Part shown: positions 1 to 7,748 of the stretch, in pieces | How positions within the stretch are numbered: position 1 is the first letter of the stretch | How the letters are laid out: every line of letters begins with the position of its first letter | Assembly: GCF_015475875.1 (NCBI RefSeq) | Contig: NZ_JADKYM010000017.1 | Location: 1-58,178 of the forward strand | DNA length: 58,178 nt | Reading direction: 5' to 3' | Origin: Sphingopyxis solisilvae | GTDB lineage: Bacteria; Pseudomonadota; Alphaproteobacteria; Sphingomonadales; Sphingomonadaceae | Program-made: the position numbers and the translations under genes | The notes under the pieces: model-generated | What the model saw: only the letters and a program-made list of their open reading frames with translations | Databases searched by the model: none | Told to the model about the DNA's origin: nothing

Positions 1-245
1 CCTGTCGTTCGCCATCGCCGTGCCGCCCGCATCGGCGACGCAGGAACCGGCAAACCCGCCCGATCCGGCCGCGGCGGATCGACGTCGTGACGGTGGGTCG
101 CGGCGATACCGTCGCTACTCTGGCGCGCCGGATGGCCTATAGCGACTATCAGGCGGAGCGTTTTCAGGTACTGAACCGGCTGACCGCGTCGAGCCGGTTG
201 ACGCCGGGGCAAAAGGTCAAAATTGTAGTATATGCCAACCGGTAA
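1..245 (+). CDS. C-terminal fragment of an M48-type zinc metalloprotease (LysM-like tail)
   Basis: Only the 3' end is in the window. From about base 75 the frame ending in TAA at 243-245 reads RIDVVTVGRGDT, then ARRMAYSDYQAERFQVLNRL and LTPGQKVKIV. This resembles the small LysM-like domain that closes periplasmic M48 proteases of sphingomonads. The HExxH catalytic core lies upstream, outside the window. Before base 75 this frame becomes arginine-rich and unconvincing, while frame 2 looks more protein-like. A frameshift or sequence error near bases 60-80 is therefore possible. The family call is from memory of the tail sequence. Confidence 0.55.
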   Translation, partial: CRSPSPCRPHRRRRNRQTRPIRPRRIDVVTVGRGDTVATLARRMAYSDYQAERFQVLNRLTASSRLTPGQKVKIVVYANR

Positions 246-254
246 GGCTCCGGC

Positions 255-286
255 ATAAAAAAGGGGCGGTGTTACCACCGCCCCTT
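255..286 (-). terminator. Rho-independent terminator behind the pilin genes
   Basis: An 11-bp perfect inverted repeat (261-271 with 276-286, loop of 4) is followed on the minus strand by a run of four T. It lies just beyond the stop of the minus-strand pilin gene and also between convergent genes, so it may stop transcription from both sides. Confidence 0.8.
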
Positions 287-308
287 CTCGGTTCGAGTTG
301 CCCGTAGA

Positions 309-479
309 TTACGGCGTGGTGGTCAGGTTTTGATCCACCTTGTTGAAGGTGCTGCTGACGCTGTTGCCAACGGCACCCATCGCGGTGATGCCGGCGACGG
401 CGATCAGAGCGGCGATCAGGCCGTATTCGATGGCGGTCGCGGCCTTGGTGTCGCGGGCGAACTTTTTGATGAACTTCAT
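309..479 (-). CDS. flp: Flp family type IVb pilin
   Basis: A 56-residue protein with the plan of a Flp/Fap pilin: short basic leader (MKFIKKFARDTKAATAIEYG) and a hydrophobic helix, LIAALIAVAGITAMGAVGN. The conserved Glu-Tyr (E18-Y19) is the hallmark of the family. Prepilin peptidase would cut before this segment and the mature subunit would polymerise into a tight-adherence (Tad) pilus. The rest of the tad cluster is not in this window. The start has a purine-rich stretch just upstream. A second pilin gene lies 146 bp upstream on the same strand. Confidence 0.9.
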   Translation of the reverse strand: MKFIKKFARDTKAATAIEYGLIAALIAVAGITAMGAVGNSVSSTFNKVDQNLTTTP

Positions 480-625
480 GACTGGTCTCCTGATTTCACT
501 TACCCTGTTGACGGTCTGGTCTGGGTCAACAATGGCTGGTTTAGGACGAATAGGTTTTGAAAATCTTAATGGCTGGCCGTGAAAGCGCCGGGCAATTGTC
601 CGGAAAAGGGACGGCCAATCCGGTG

Positions 626-796
626 TTACATATTGTCTTGCGCGGCGGTGGAGACATTGTTCCACATGCCGCTGGTGCTGTTGGCGACATTGCCGACGGC
701 GCTGACGGCCGCCAGAAAGATCAGGGCGATGATCAGCCCGTATTCGACGGCTGTGGCGGCCCTGGTCGACCGCATCAGCCTGTAAAGATTGTGCAT
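626..796 (-). CDS. flp: Second Flp family type IVb pilin
   Basis: This protein is also 56 residues, with leader MHNLYRLMRSTRAATAVEYG and hydrophobic helix LIIALIFLAAVSAVGN. The Glu-Tyr pair is at the same position as in the neighbouring pilin. The C-terminal tail differs from that of its neighbour, so this is a diverged paralogue, not a recent copy. The two genes probably form a small pilin unit read from the minus strand. Confidence 0.88.
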   Translation of the reverse strand: MHNLYRLMRSTRAATAVEYGLIIALIFLAAVSAVGNVANSTSGMWNNVSTAAQDNM

Positions 797-861
797 TGTT
801 CCACCCCTGACTAAAATATAGTTCCCGAGGGTGCCGATGATCGCATAGGAAGGTTAACAAT

Positions 862-1290
862 TTGTCCGTGCCGGACCCCGGAAATCCGCCGAAAACCGGC
901 CTTGTTGTCGTCGCGGCGGCGCTCGTCGACCGCGACGGGCGCTTGCTGGTGCAGCAGCGCCCCGAAGGCCTGTCGATGGCGGGGTTGTGGGAGTTTCCGG
1001 GCGGCAAGGTCGAACCCGGCGAAACACCCGAGCGCGCCTTGATCCGCGAACTCGCCGAAGAATTGGGTGTTGACGTCGAGCAGGCGTGCCTCGCTCCGGC
1101 TTGTTTTGCGAGCGACATGCTCGGCGACCGCCACCTGCTGTTGCTGCTGTACGTCTGCCGCAAATGGCATGGTACGCCGGTGGCGCATCACGCCAGCGCG
1201 CTGCGCTGGGTACGTCCGATCGAGCTCTACGGGCTGGCCATGCCGCCAGCCGACAAGCCGCTGATCGGTCTGCTCGAGGCGCTGGTCTAA
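862..1290 (+). CDS. mutT: MutT-type Nudix hydrolase (8-oxo-dGTP diphosphatase)
   Basis: A 142-residue Nudix protein. The Nudix box (G-x5-E-x7-REUxEExGU) is complete from G48 to V70: GGKVEPGETPERALI then RELAEELGV. The family MutT hydrolyses 8-oxo-dGTP and so prevents A:T to C:G mutations. The size and the tail fit MutT better than other Nudix enzymes. The start is TTG at 862, preceded by an AGGAAGG ribosome-binding site. The gene converges with the methyltransferase on the other strand and overlaps its stop by 4 bp. Confidence 0.85.
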   Translation: MSVPDPGNPPKTGLVVVAAALVDRDGRLLVQQRPEGLSMAGLWEFPGGKVEPGETPERALIRELAEELGVDVEQACLAPACFASDMLGDRHLLLLLYVCRKWHGTPVAHHASALRWVRPIELYGLAMPPADKPLIGLLEALV

Positions 1291-2138
1291 CCCCCGGGTT
1301 TTAACGCAGCGGCAAGCGACGCCTTGCCGCTGCCGCGCCGCGCCGGTTGCGGCTGGTCGGGGTGCGGCGCCCAACCGCTAAAATGCACGAGGCGAAAACT
1401 CTCGGTCACCCGACCGTCGGGGTCGGCCTGCGCCGCAAAGGCCGCGGCGATGCGGCTTGTCTCGACCCGGGTCAGCGGCGGGGGGATCGACGCCAGGCGG
1501 TTCGCCAGTCCCGCGGCGCGGAGATCGCGGACAAGCGCCAACCATTGCGCATAGCGGACCGACAGCGCTTCGACATCGACAACCGGCAACGCAAAGCCGA
1601 CCCGCTGGAGCAGGTTGCCGGTCGCCGACAGATCGATCTGCGGGTGCATCCGCGCGATCGGGCGCACGCCGTCGGCCATGATCGCACGGCGCAGCCGCGG
1701 CAGGCTGCCATCGCCGACAAAAGCACCGAGCAGCAGGCCGTCGGGAGCGAGCAAAGCGCGCAGGCGGACAAGGGCGCCGGGAACATCATTGACGCTGTCG
1801 AGCCCGCCCGGCCAGACGATCAAATCGAAGCTGGCGAGGGGCAGGTCAATCGTGTCGGCCTCGGTCATGATCGCGCCGGTTCTTGCCGCCAGGCGTGGCC
1901 CGGCCTCCACGACGGTCAAATTGTCGCCGATCCCGCCGAGATGCTCGACCAGCGTCTGGTCGTGTGCGCCGATCAACAGGATGCGGGCGAAGTCGCGGGT
2001 CACCATCGCCAACCGGTCAATGATCGCTTCGGACATAATCGGCGCCAGAAAATTGGCCGAGGGCGGAAGCGTCGCCATCCGGTCGCGCTGGGCGCGGTGG
2101 CGTGCGGGCGAAAATAGCTGCGGCGGGGGTTGCGACAT
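1287..2138 (-). CDS. Class I SAM-dependent methyltransferase, BioC/NDUFAF5-like
   Basis: A 283-residue protein starting at the ATG at 2138. It has a Rossmann-type SAM-binding start (RILLIGAHDQTLVEHL), an acidic loop (EAGPRLAARTG) and a motif IV region (FDLIVWPGGLDSVNDVPGAL). These match the BioC/NDUFAF5 group and the gene is often found beside comF in related bacteria. The substrate cannot be read from the sequence. BioC methylates malonyl-ACP, whereas the NDUFAF5 type acts on a complex I subunit. It diverges from comF, leaving only about 40 bp between starts. Confidence 0.75.
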   Translation of the reverse strand: MSQPPPQLFSPARHRAQRDRMATLPPSANFLAPIMSEAIIDRLAMVTRDFARILLIGAHDQTLVEHLGGIGDNLTVVEAGPRLAARTGAIMTEADTIDLPLASFDLIVWPGGLDSVNDVPGALVRLRALLAPDGLLLGAFVGDGSLPRLRRAIMADGVRPIARMHPQIDLSATGNLLQRVGFALPVVDVEALSVRYAQWLALVRDLRAAGLANRLASIPPPLTRVETSRIAAAFAAQADPDGRVTESFRLVHFSGWAPHPDQPQPARRGSGKASLAAALKPGG

Positions 2139-2180
2139 GCGCCGCTTGTGCCCTCCCGGACGATACGGCACAAGCAGACG

Positions 2181-3062
2181 ATGGAGGCGGCAAGCGGGGA
2201 CAGCAAAGACGGTGCGGCCACGACGCCGGCGTGGGCTGGCGGACTGCGCGTCGCGGTGCGGGCAATCGTCGACTATGCGCTGCCGCCGCGTTGCCCGGGT
2301 TGCGGCGCCATTGTCGGCGAGGACCGGCAATTCTGCCTGCCGTGCTGGACCTCGCTCGATTTTCTCGACGGCCCGGGCTGCATGTATTGCTCGACACCGT
2401 TGCCCAATGCGCTGTCCGCGGCGCCGGTCGCATGCGGCGCCTGCCTGGCAAAGCCGCCGCCGTTCGAGGGCGCGCCTGCTGCCGTCGCCTATGGGCCGGT
2501 CGCGCGCACCGTGGCGTTGCGGCTGAAATACGGGCGGCGGACCGGTCATGCCCGGTTGATGGCGCAATTGATGACGCGCCCGCTGATGAGGCTGGGCAAC
2601 GCGCAACAGATGCTGCTGATCCCGATACCCCTGCATCGCTGGCGGCTGTGGTCGCGCGGTTTCAACCAGGCGGCGCTGGTGGCCGATGCGCTGACGCGGG
2701 CCACTGCCGTTCCGCACGACCACCATCTATTGCTGCGCGTGAAATCGACCGCCTCGCTGCGCGGCAAGAAACGCCGCGAACGCGAAAAGGAGGTGTCGGG
2801 TGCGTTTGCACTGGCCGCCGGTGCCAAAGCGCGTCTCGCCGGACGCCATGTCGTGCTGATCGACGATGTCCACGCCAGCGGCGCCACCCTGCGCGCTGCG
2901 GCAAAGCTGTTGCGGCGCAGCGGAGCAAGCCGGGTTTCGGCGCTCACCTGGGCGCGGGTGGTTCCCGATGCGCTGATGACAAGCAACATATTTGACTTTG
3001 CATCGTTGGATTCTGATATGTCGAACCAGATGATGACAGGATCGCCGCATGGCCAAGGTTGA
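2181..3062 (+). CDS. comF: ComF family phosphoribosyltransferase-like protein
   Basis: The protein of 293 residues has an N-terminal four-cysteine zinc-binding region (CPGCGAIV, CLPCW, CMYCSTPL, CGACL). A C-terminal phosphoribosyltransferase fold follows, with the PRPP loop VVLIDDVHASGATL. ComF proteins support DNA uptake or related DNA metabolism in the cytoplasm. I chose the ATG at 2181 because the upstream extension overlaps the divergent methyltransferase. The last 14 bp overlap grxC, which points to cotranscription. Confidence 0.85.
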   Translation: MEAASGDSKDGAATTPAWAGGLRVAVRAIVDYALPPRCPGCGAIVGEDRQFCLPCWTSLDFLDGPGCMYCSTPLPNALSAAPVACGACLAKPPPFEGAPAAVAYGPVARTVALRLKYGRRTGHARLMAQLMTRPLMRLGNAQQMLLIPIPLHRWRLWSRGFNQAALVADALTRATAVPHDHHLLLRVKSTASLRGKKRREREKEVSGAFALAAGAKARLAGRHVVLIDDVHASGATLRAAAKLLRRSGASRVSALTWARVVPDALMTSNIFDFASLDSDMSNQMMTGSPHGQG

Positions 3063-3309
3063 AATCTTCACGAAGTTCCTTTGCCCCTATTGTTCGCGGG
3101 CGAAGGCGCTGCTGGAGCGCAAGGGCGTCACATTTCAGGAAATCGACGTAACGATGGACCGCGCCGGGTTCGACGCGATGGTCGAGCGCGCGGGTGGCGG
3201 GCGCACGGTGCCGCAAATCTTCATCGACGGCAAACATATCGGGGGCAGCGACGACATGGCGGCGCTCGACGCGCGCGGCGGCCTCGATCCGCTGCTTGGT
3301 CTTGCCTGA
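3049..3309 (+). CDS. grxC: Glutaredoxin 3
   Basis: An 86-residue dithiol glutaredoxin. The active site CPYC is at residues 12-15, the glutathione-binding TVPQIFI segment is at about 53-59, and GGSD follows. It reduces protein disulfides and mixed disulfides using glutathione in the cytoplasm. It overlaps the end of comF by 14 bp and is followed 15 bp later by the DUF1178 gene, a common alphaproteobacterial gene order. Confidence 0.93.
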   Translation: MAKVEIFTKFLCPYCSRAKALLERKGVTFQEIDVTMDRAGFDAMVERAGGGRTVPQIFIDGKHIGGSDDMAALDARGGLDPLLGLA

Positions 3310-3324
3310 CACCGCGCGGGTTCA

Positions 3325-3798
3325 ATGATCGTTTTTGACCTTTGCTGCACGCTTGGCGATCACCGGTTCGAGGCATGGTTTGCGAGCAGCGAGGGCTTTG
3401 CCGACCAACAGGCGCGCGGGCTGATCGGTTGTCCGGTCTGCGGCGACACCGACATCAAAAAGGCGGTCATGGCACCGCGCGTCGGGGCTAAATCAAACCA
3501 GATCGCCACCACGGAACCCGGCAAACCCGTCGATTCAGTCGCGCCGACGCAGGTGTCGCCCGACCTGATCCGCCGGGTGGTTGCAGAAATTGCCGCGAAA
3601 CAGGCCGCGATGCTGCCGCAATCGCGCTGGGTCGGGCGCGATTTCGCCGACGCGGCGCGCGCGATGCACGAAGGCCGCGCGCCGGATGACCTGATCCACG
3701 GTCAGGCATCACCCGACGAGGCACAGGCGCTGCGCGATGACGGGATTGCCGCCATGCCGCTGCTGGTCCCGATCGTGCCACCTGACGCGGTCAATTAA
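3325..3798 (+). CDS. DUF1178 family protein
   Basis: A protein of 157 residues. The N-terminus (MIVFDLCCTLGDHRFEAWFA) and a CPVC pair near residue 37 are diagnostic of DUF1178. The function of the family is unknown. The N-terminal Cys residues suggest metal binding. The C-terminal half is variable and helical. It is the last gene of the comF-grxC run, before the tRNA-Arg gene. Confidence 0.85.
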   Translation: MIVFDLCCTLGDHRFEAWFASSEGFADQQARGLIGCPVCGDTDIKKAVMAPRVGAKSNQIATTEPGKPVDSVAPTQVSPDLIRRVVAEIAAKQAAMLPQSRWVGRDFADAARAMHEGRAPDDLIHGQASPDEAQALRDDGIAAMPLLVPIVPPDAVN

Positions 3799-3847
3799 AC
3801 GCCCGGATTGACGCTGCGCGCCTGCCGCCGCTACACGAACCGCGGCC

Positions 3848-3924
3848 GCACCCGTAGCTCAGCAGGATAGAGCATCAGATTCCTAATCTGGGGGCCGTGG
3901 GTTCGAATCCCGCCGGGTGCACCA
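3848..3924 (+). tRNA. tRNA-Arg (anticodon CCT)
   Basis: A full 77-nt cloverleaf with encoded CCA. The acceptor GCACCCG pairs with CGGGTGC. The anticodon stem TCAGA/TCTGG encloses loop TTCCTAA, giving anticodon CCT. The T-arm is GTGGG-TTCGAAT-CCCGC. Its 3' half from base 3880 is the left boundary of the genomic island, so the T-arm seen here was probably delivered by the island. Confidence 0.95.
3880..3924 (+). repeat. attL: left attachment site within tRNA-Arg
   Basis: The repeat covers the anticodon loop to the CCA end. It shares the 17-bp core ttcctaatctgggggcc with attR and then differs at five positions, all in the T-stem. The right end repeats it at 31806-31850. Confidence 0.9.
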
Positions 3925-4028
3925 TCTTTTCAATGGCTTAGCGCCTAAATCCCTCGAGATCGCCATTCCGCACCGTTCCGTGATTTTCCGCAGATTTCCG
4001 TGCATTCCGTCTGGCGCCGGGAGGTCCG

Positions 4029-4047
4029 TGCAACAAAAATGGAACAA
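4029..4047 (+). repeat. Left copy of a 19-bp direct repeat inside the island ends
   Basis: The sequence tgcaacaaaaatggaacaa recurs with one mismatch at 31747-31765. Both copies lie just inside the attachment sites, so they may be arm-type sites for the integrase or Xis protein. The rest of 3925-4202 shows no convincing gene. Confidence 0.5.
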
Positions 4048-4202
4048 AATCATCCCCACAACTTTGGCGACAAATGCTTCGTCGACCTCGCTTTTTCGGT
4101 AATTGTATCGGACAGTGATCCGACTGGCGCCCAGAGTACCCATTTCCTTCAATAGGCAGCAATGCCGGTGTTGCTCTTGACGCTTTGGGCCTGCCTGACG
4201 AT

Positions 4203-4946
4203 ATGCTCGAAATGACCCAAGATACTACCAAGCCCATTTTCGAAGCTTCTCGCGTGTGGAATCGCGCGGCGCATCGTCAGCCAATGCCATTGGACATCCC
4301 TGGCGGACCGCACAAGGGCGAGGTCGCCAACATGCTGCATTTACATAAGGATCGACTTTCCGCGAGCCGCGAAGCCGATATCGATGCGCGATTGTCGCGG
4401 CTTGAGGCCGCCGTCGCCGCCAGCGCATTGGAAGAGGGCGTGTCGTCCGATCTGCCTGTCGCTGAGACGAGTTCCGAGCAACCGGCAGACGCCGGCATCG
4501 CAAAATTGTCGGCACGGCGTTCGGCGGTCCAAGCCTTTGCTCTCTGCCAAGTTGCCATCACCCAGTATGAGAAGGACGTCGGTGTCTACTTCGAGCGCCA
4601 TGTCGAATTCGATGCCGGTGAAAAGCGTCTATTGCTAGACGGACTGAAGCAATATGACGACGACACCGTCGATGTCATCGTGGACTTTGTTTACGTTCGG
4701 AAGGCGTATCTGGACGCCCCGGCCTACGGCAAAATGCTGCGGGAGAAGGTCGAGCTTTACCAGGTTATGACGGGGAGGCAGGCCACCGGCGTTCTGCTCA
4801 TCGCGGCGGGCAAAGTGAATATGATGGAGGAATGGGCGCTTCCTTACATCAAAGCGAGTGCGATCGACAACGACGTTGGCCTTCAAATCTATTCTTGCGA
4901 TCAGCTCGGTTTCCACCCTGGGGCTGTGAGTGCGGGTGTGCTTTGA
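4203..4946 (+). CDS. Hypothetical protein with a possible restriction-endonuclease-like C-terminal domain
   Basis: About 247 residues from the ATG at 4203; a TTG at 4185 is an alternative start. The N-terminal half is low in structure and Ala/Glu-rich. The C-terminal 120 residues run LLLDGLKQYDDD, DVIVDFVYVRK, EKVELYQVMTGR, ATGVLLIAAG. The pattern (Asp, then strand-Asp-x-strand, then a helix ending TGR, then a hydrophobic strand) recalls nuclease-like domains of the PD-(D/E)xK type. The usual E-x-K is not clear, so it may be degenerate. It is the first gene inside the island. I do not recognise the family. Confidence 0.6.
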   Translation: MLEMTQDTTKPIFEASRVWNRAAHRQPMPLDIPGGPHKGEVANMLHLHKDRLSASREADIDARLSRLEAAVAASALEEGVSSDLPVAETSSEQPADAGIAKLSARRSAVQAFALCQVAITQYEKDVGVYFERHVEFDAGEKRLLLDGLKQYDDDTVDVIVDFVYVRKAYLDAPAYGKMLREKVELYQVMTGRQATGVLLIAAGKVNMMEEWALPYIKASAIDNDVGLQIYSCDQLGFHPGAVSAGVL

Positions 4947-5042
4947 GTGTTTTAGGGTAAATTGAACTTCGTCGGATTCGGCATGGGAGCTCGATGATAC
5001 GATCCATTCGCTGCTCCACATGTCGGCCAATTTAGACTTGCA

Positions 5043-5068
5043 TATTCTGCATAATATGCCTATTCTGC
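5043..5068. promoter_or_regulatory. Likely operator of the toxin-antitoxin operon
   Basis: The octamer tattctgc occurs at 5043-5050 and again at 5061-5068. Between them is the perfect palindrome gcataatatgc (5049-5059), which overlaps a possible -10 box. The cluster lies just upstream of the antitoxin start, where such antitoxins bind to repress their own operon. Confidence 0.55.
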
Positions 5069-5082
5069 CTATGGAGGTCGAT

Positions 5083-5694
5083 ATGAAGCAAGCGCACTCG
5101 GCAAAATTGGCATTGACGCGAGCGATCGAGAACAAGGTCGAGCGAATGGATATGGCGGGACTGCTCCGGCTGGCCCAGACCCTTAATGTGGCTATCCCCA
5201 CCGCGGCCAAGGCCGCGCGCGGTTCGGATCGCCGGGCGCAAGCGCGACCGGCTCAGGCCGATGCCAACACATTGCGCGGCAGTGGGATTGGAGCCGTCAT
5301 TTCTGCGGCCGAAGGCGGAAAGCGCCTCGATGCGATTACCGTCGATGACGAGGCTGCGGATTGGATCGACAGCGAGGTTGCCGGTGCGCTCGACCTGGTC
5401 AAGAGACTCAAGATTTCTCGCGGAACGTTGGACAATTGGCGAAATGCCAAGAAGGTCATCGCTCTGCCCAAAGGGATTCGGAACTTCGTATATCCGCTTC
5501 GCCAGTTCGAGGAGCGGCGACCCGTTCCCGGAATAGACGTTGTCGCCCGATGCTTCTCAACACCAGAGGAAGCTTGGGAATGGCTCGTTCTTCCCAATCG
5601 CATGACTGGAGGAAAAGCTCCGATTGAGAGCTTGCGCGCAGGCGACATCGGCACTGTGGCTGGAGCGGCGGAAGGCGCGCTTGATTACGCGTGA
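5083..5694 (+). CDS. Xre/ParS-type antitoxin of a RES toxin pair
   Basis: 203 residues from the ATG at 5083, chosen because a GGAGG site lies 5 bp before it. The N-terminal half is a helical region. The C-terminal part (GTLDNWRNAKKVIALPKGIR, then VARCFSTPEEAWEWLVLPN) resembles the MbcA/ParS/Xre toxin-binding domain that caps RES toxins. Such antitoxins block the toxin active site and bind the operon promoter. The stop overlaps the toxin start by 4 bp, giving translational coupling. A tandem repeat and palindrome upstream form a plausible operator. Confidence 0.75.
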   Translation: MKQAHSAKLALTRAIENKVERMDMAGLLRLAQTLNVAIPTAAKAARGSDRRAQARPAQADANTLRGSGIGAVISAAEGGKRLDAITVDDEAADWIDSEVAGALDLVKRLKISRGTLDNWRNAKKVIALPKGIRNFVYPLRQFEERRPVPGIDVVARCFSTPEEAWEWLVLPNRMTGGKAPIESLRAGDIGTVAGAAEGALDYA

Positions 5695-6290
5695 CCGTCA
5701 ACCTCACTCAGTTGCGCCGCCGGATCACGCGCGCCCGGGTCGTGGGCTGGCCGCGCATACTGCCGAGCCGGCATCGCGCGACGCCAGCGGATGCTGGTTT
5801 CGGATCGAGCCGGTTTTCTAGCCCTTCCAGTTCGTTCCGCGTCCTTTATGCGGCGCAGGATTTCCCGACCGCCTTCGCCGAAGCCGTCGTTCGGGATCGA
5901 TTCCAGGGTCGCAAGGTGCGATATCTTTACCGTCCGCATCTGGAGCAATTGTGCGTGACCGAGATTGCGTCTGCCAGTGAACTTGCGCTTCTAGACCTGC
6001 GAGGGGGCGCAACCTACGAGGCCGGTATCGACACCGACAGCAGTCGTGCCCGCCTGCATTTAGCAGGGCAGGAGCTGTCGGAGGCTGTCCACGCCGAATT
6101 GCTCGACGTTGACGGCATCCTTTTCGACTCCCGGTTGACCGGTAATTCCTGCGTTGCGATCTACGATCGAGCCTTCGCATCGCTTTCGGGTTCGACGCCG
6201 CTAGCTCTCATTCAGGCGAGCGAGCTCTCCGACGAGATCTCCCGGCTCGGCATCGTCGTCCGCCGGCGTCGCGGATATCGAACCGCATGA
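5691..6290 (+). CDS. RES domain toxin (NAD+ phosphorylase/ADP-ribosyltransferase type)
   Basis: A 199-residue protein that begins with GTG within the antitoxin stop. It has the RES layout: FGSSRFSSPSSSFRVLYAAQ near the N-terminus, a central FAEAVVRDRF and a C-terminal LFDSRLTGNSCVAIYD. RES toxins deplete NAD+ or modify a host target, halting growth unless neutralised by the partner. The ORF is intact. Its place in a defence island suggests an addiction or abortive-infection role; that is inference. Confidence 0.85.
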   Translation: MTVNLTQLRRRITRARVVGWPRILPSRHRATPADAGFGSSRFSSPSSSFRVLYAAQDFPTAFAEAVVRDRFQGRKVRYLYRPHLEQLCVTEIASASELALLDLRGGATYEAGIDTDSSRARLHLAGQELSEAVHAELLDVDGILFDSRLTGNSCVAIYDRAFASLSGSTPLALIQASELSDEISRLGIVVRRRRGYRTA

Positions 6291-6324
6291 CGGCGCGCCG
6301 ATATTCACAGAGGAATGCAATTCG

Positions 6325-7626
6325 ATGAGGGCTCGCCTTCATATTGTCTCTCCCAAACGCAACAAGCGGCTGCAGACGGGTTGGGAAGGGTTCTTTCCAT
6401 ATTACGCTGGCTTCCCTGAGCTGTTCGTTCGCGAAATCCTGGACAGCGCCAAACTGGAACGCGATGCCGTCATTCTTGACCCTTGGAACGGAAGCGGCAC
6501 CACCACCTACACAGCGAGCATGCTCGGCTATAAGGCCTGCGGTATTGACCTTAATCCGGTGATGATCATCGTTGCCCGCGCGCGCTTGCTGCCGCACAGC
6601 GAGGCGGATCACTTACGGCCGCTCGCGGCTACCATCCTGTCGCACGCCCATTCGTCCCCGCCCACCATCGCGTCCGACGATCCGCTCCTGAACTGGTTCG
6701 AACCCGAAGCAGCCTCGTTTGTGCGGGGTATCGAGCAGAATATCAGGCGTAGCCTCATCGGCAGCATGACCAAGTCGCCGGACGGGGTCAATCTCGACAA
6801 GATTTCGGGAACGGCAGCGACACTCTATGTCGCTCTATTCGGTGCTTGCCGAAAGCTCGTTGCGCCCTTCCGCTCGTCCAACCCGACATGGCTGCGCGTC
6901 CCGAAAGCCGATGATGACCGCGTTCGGGCCTCCCAGTTCGAGATCGCACGTCAGTTTGGAAACAATGTCCGGGGAATGTCGGAGGCGCTGGCCGCAAAAC
7001 GCGACGCGGATCTGATCGAGGACGCGCCGCGGCCAGGCGAATGTAAGATCTCGCTCCTAGACACCACGACGATGGCGTTGCGGCAGGAAAGCGTCGATAT
7101 GGTGCTGACGTCGCCGCCCTATTGCACACGCATCGACTATACGGCGGCGACCCGCATCGAACTCGCGCTTTTGGGCCCGCTACTGCAAACAGGGGCGCGA
7201 GCTCTCGGACGCCAAATGATCGGCTCGACCCAGGTCCCGACCGACGAGATCGCCGTCGACCCCAAATGGGGACGCAGCTGCCGCCGCTTCCTCGCCACAC
7301 TCAAAGCTCATCCCTCAAAGGCGTCAGGCGGCTACTATTACCGAACACATCTCGACTATTTCGAGAAGATGTCGCGCTCGATCGAACGTCTCGTGACGGC
7401 GCTAAAGCCTGATGGGCAAGCGATCTTCGTGGTTCAGGACTCCTATTATAAGGACATCCACAACGACCTTCCCCGGATCATTGGCGAAATGGGGATCAAG
7501 CATGGCTTGAAGCTCAAGCGTCGTGAGGATTTCCACCTTCGCTCGATGTCCGACATCAATCGTGGACGACTCACCTACGCCCGTCCGTCAGGCGCGACCG
7601 AGTCGGTCCTCTGTTTTGTCAAATAG
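6325..7626 (+). CDS. DNA methyltransferase (amino-methyltransferase, SPPY type)
   Basis: A 433-residue protein. Motif I (LDPWNGSGTT, residues 51-60) comes before the catalytic motif IV SPPY (263-266, in VLTSPPYCTRIDY). SPPY implies methylation of an exocyclic amino group (N4-cytosine or N6-adenine). There is no matching classical endonuclease next to it. A RBS (GAGGA) precedes the ATG. It lies 122 bp before the four-gene nuclease-helicase operon on the same strand and may mark self DNA for it. That link is inferred from position only. Confidence 0.85.
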   Translation: MRARLHIVSPKRNKRLQTGWEGFFPYYAGFPELFVREILDSAKLERDAVILDPWNGSGTTTYTASMLGYKACGIDLNPVMIIVARARLLPHSEADHLRPLAATILSHAHSSPPTIASDDPLLNWFEPEAASFVRGIEQNIRRSLIGSMTKSPDGVNLDKISGTAATLYVALFGACRKLVAPFRSSNPTWLRVPKADDDRVRASQFEIARQFGNNVRGMSEALAAKRDADLIEDAPRPGECKISLLDTTTMALRQESVDMVLTSPPYCTRIDYTAATRIELALLGPLLQTGARALGRQMIGSTQVPTDEIAVDPKWGRSCRRFLATLKAHPSKASGGYYYRTHLDYFEKMSRSIERLVTALKPDGQAIFVVQDSYYKDIHNDLPRIIGEMGIKHGLKLKRREDFHLRSMSDINRGRLTYARPSGATESVLCFVK

Positions 7627-7748
7627 GCTCAAGCCGATACAGCAAAGCATACCCGAAAATTTTCCCTTTGTTGCCAACGCCTAGCGATCTTCGAGCAAGG
7701 ACAAGCGTGGTATTGCATGGAAAAGCATGGAAGTGTATATAGTGATCC

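Noticed and set aside
1287..2726. Longer minus-strand version of the methyltransferase
   Set aside because: The extension runs antisense to comF. The family start fits the ATG at 2138.
3883..4152. Minus-strand open frame over the tRNA (ends in a RDSNPRPPD-like tail)
   Set aside because: This is a well-known false translation of tRNA-containing DNA.
6325..7626. Classical type II restriction-modification system
   Set aside because: No endonuclease with a matching target domain lies beside the methyltransferase; the next operon is helicase-based.
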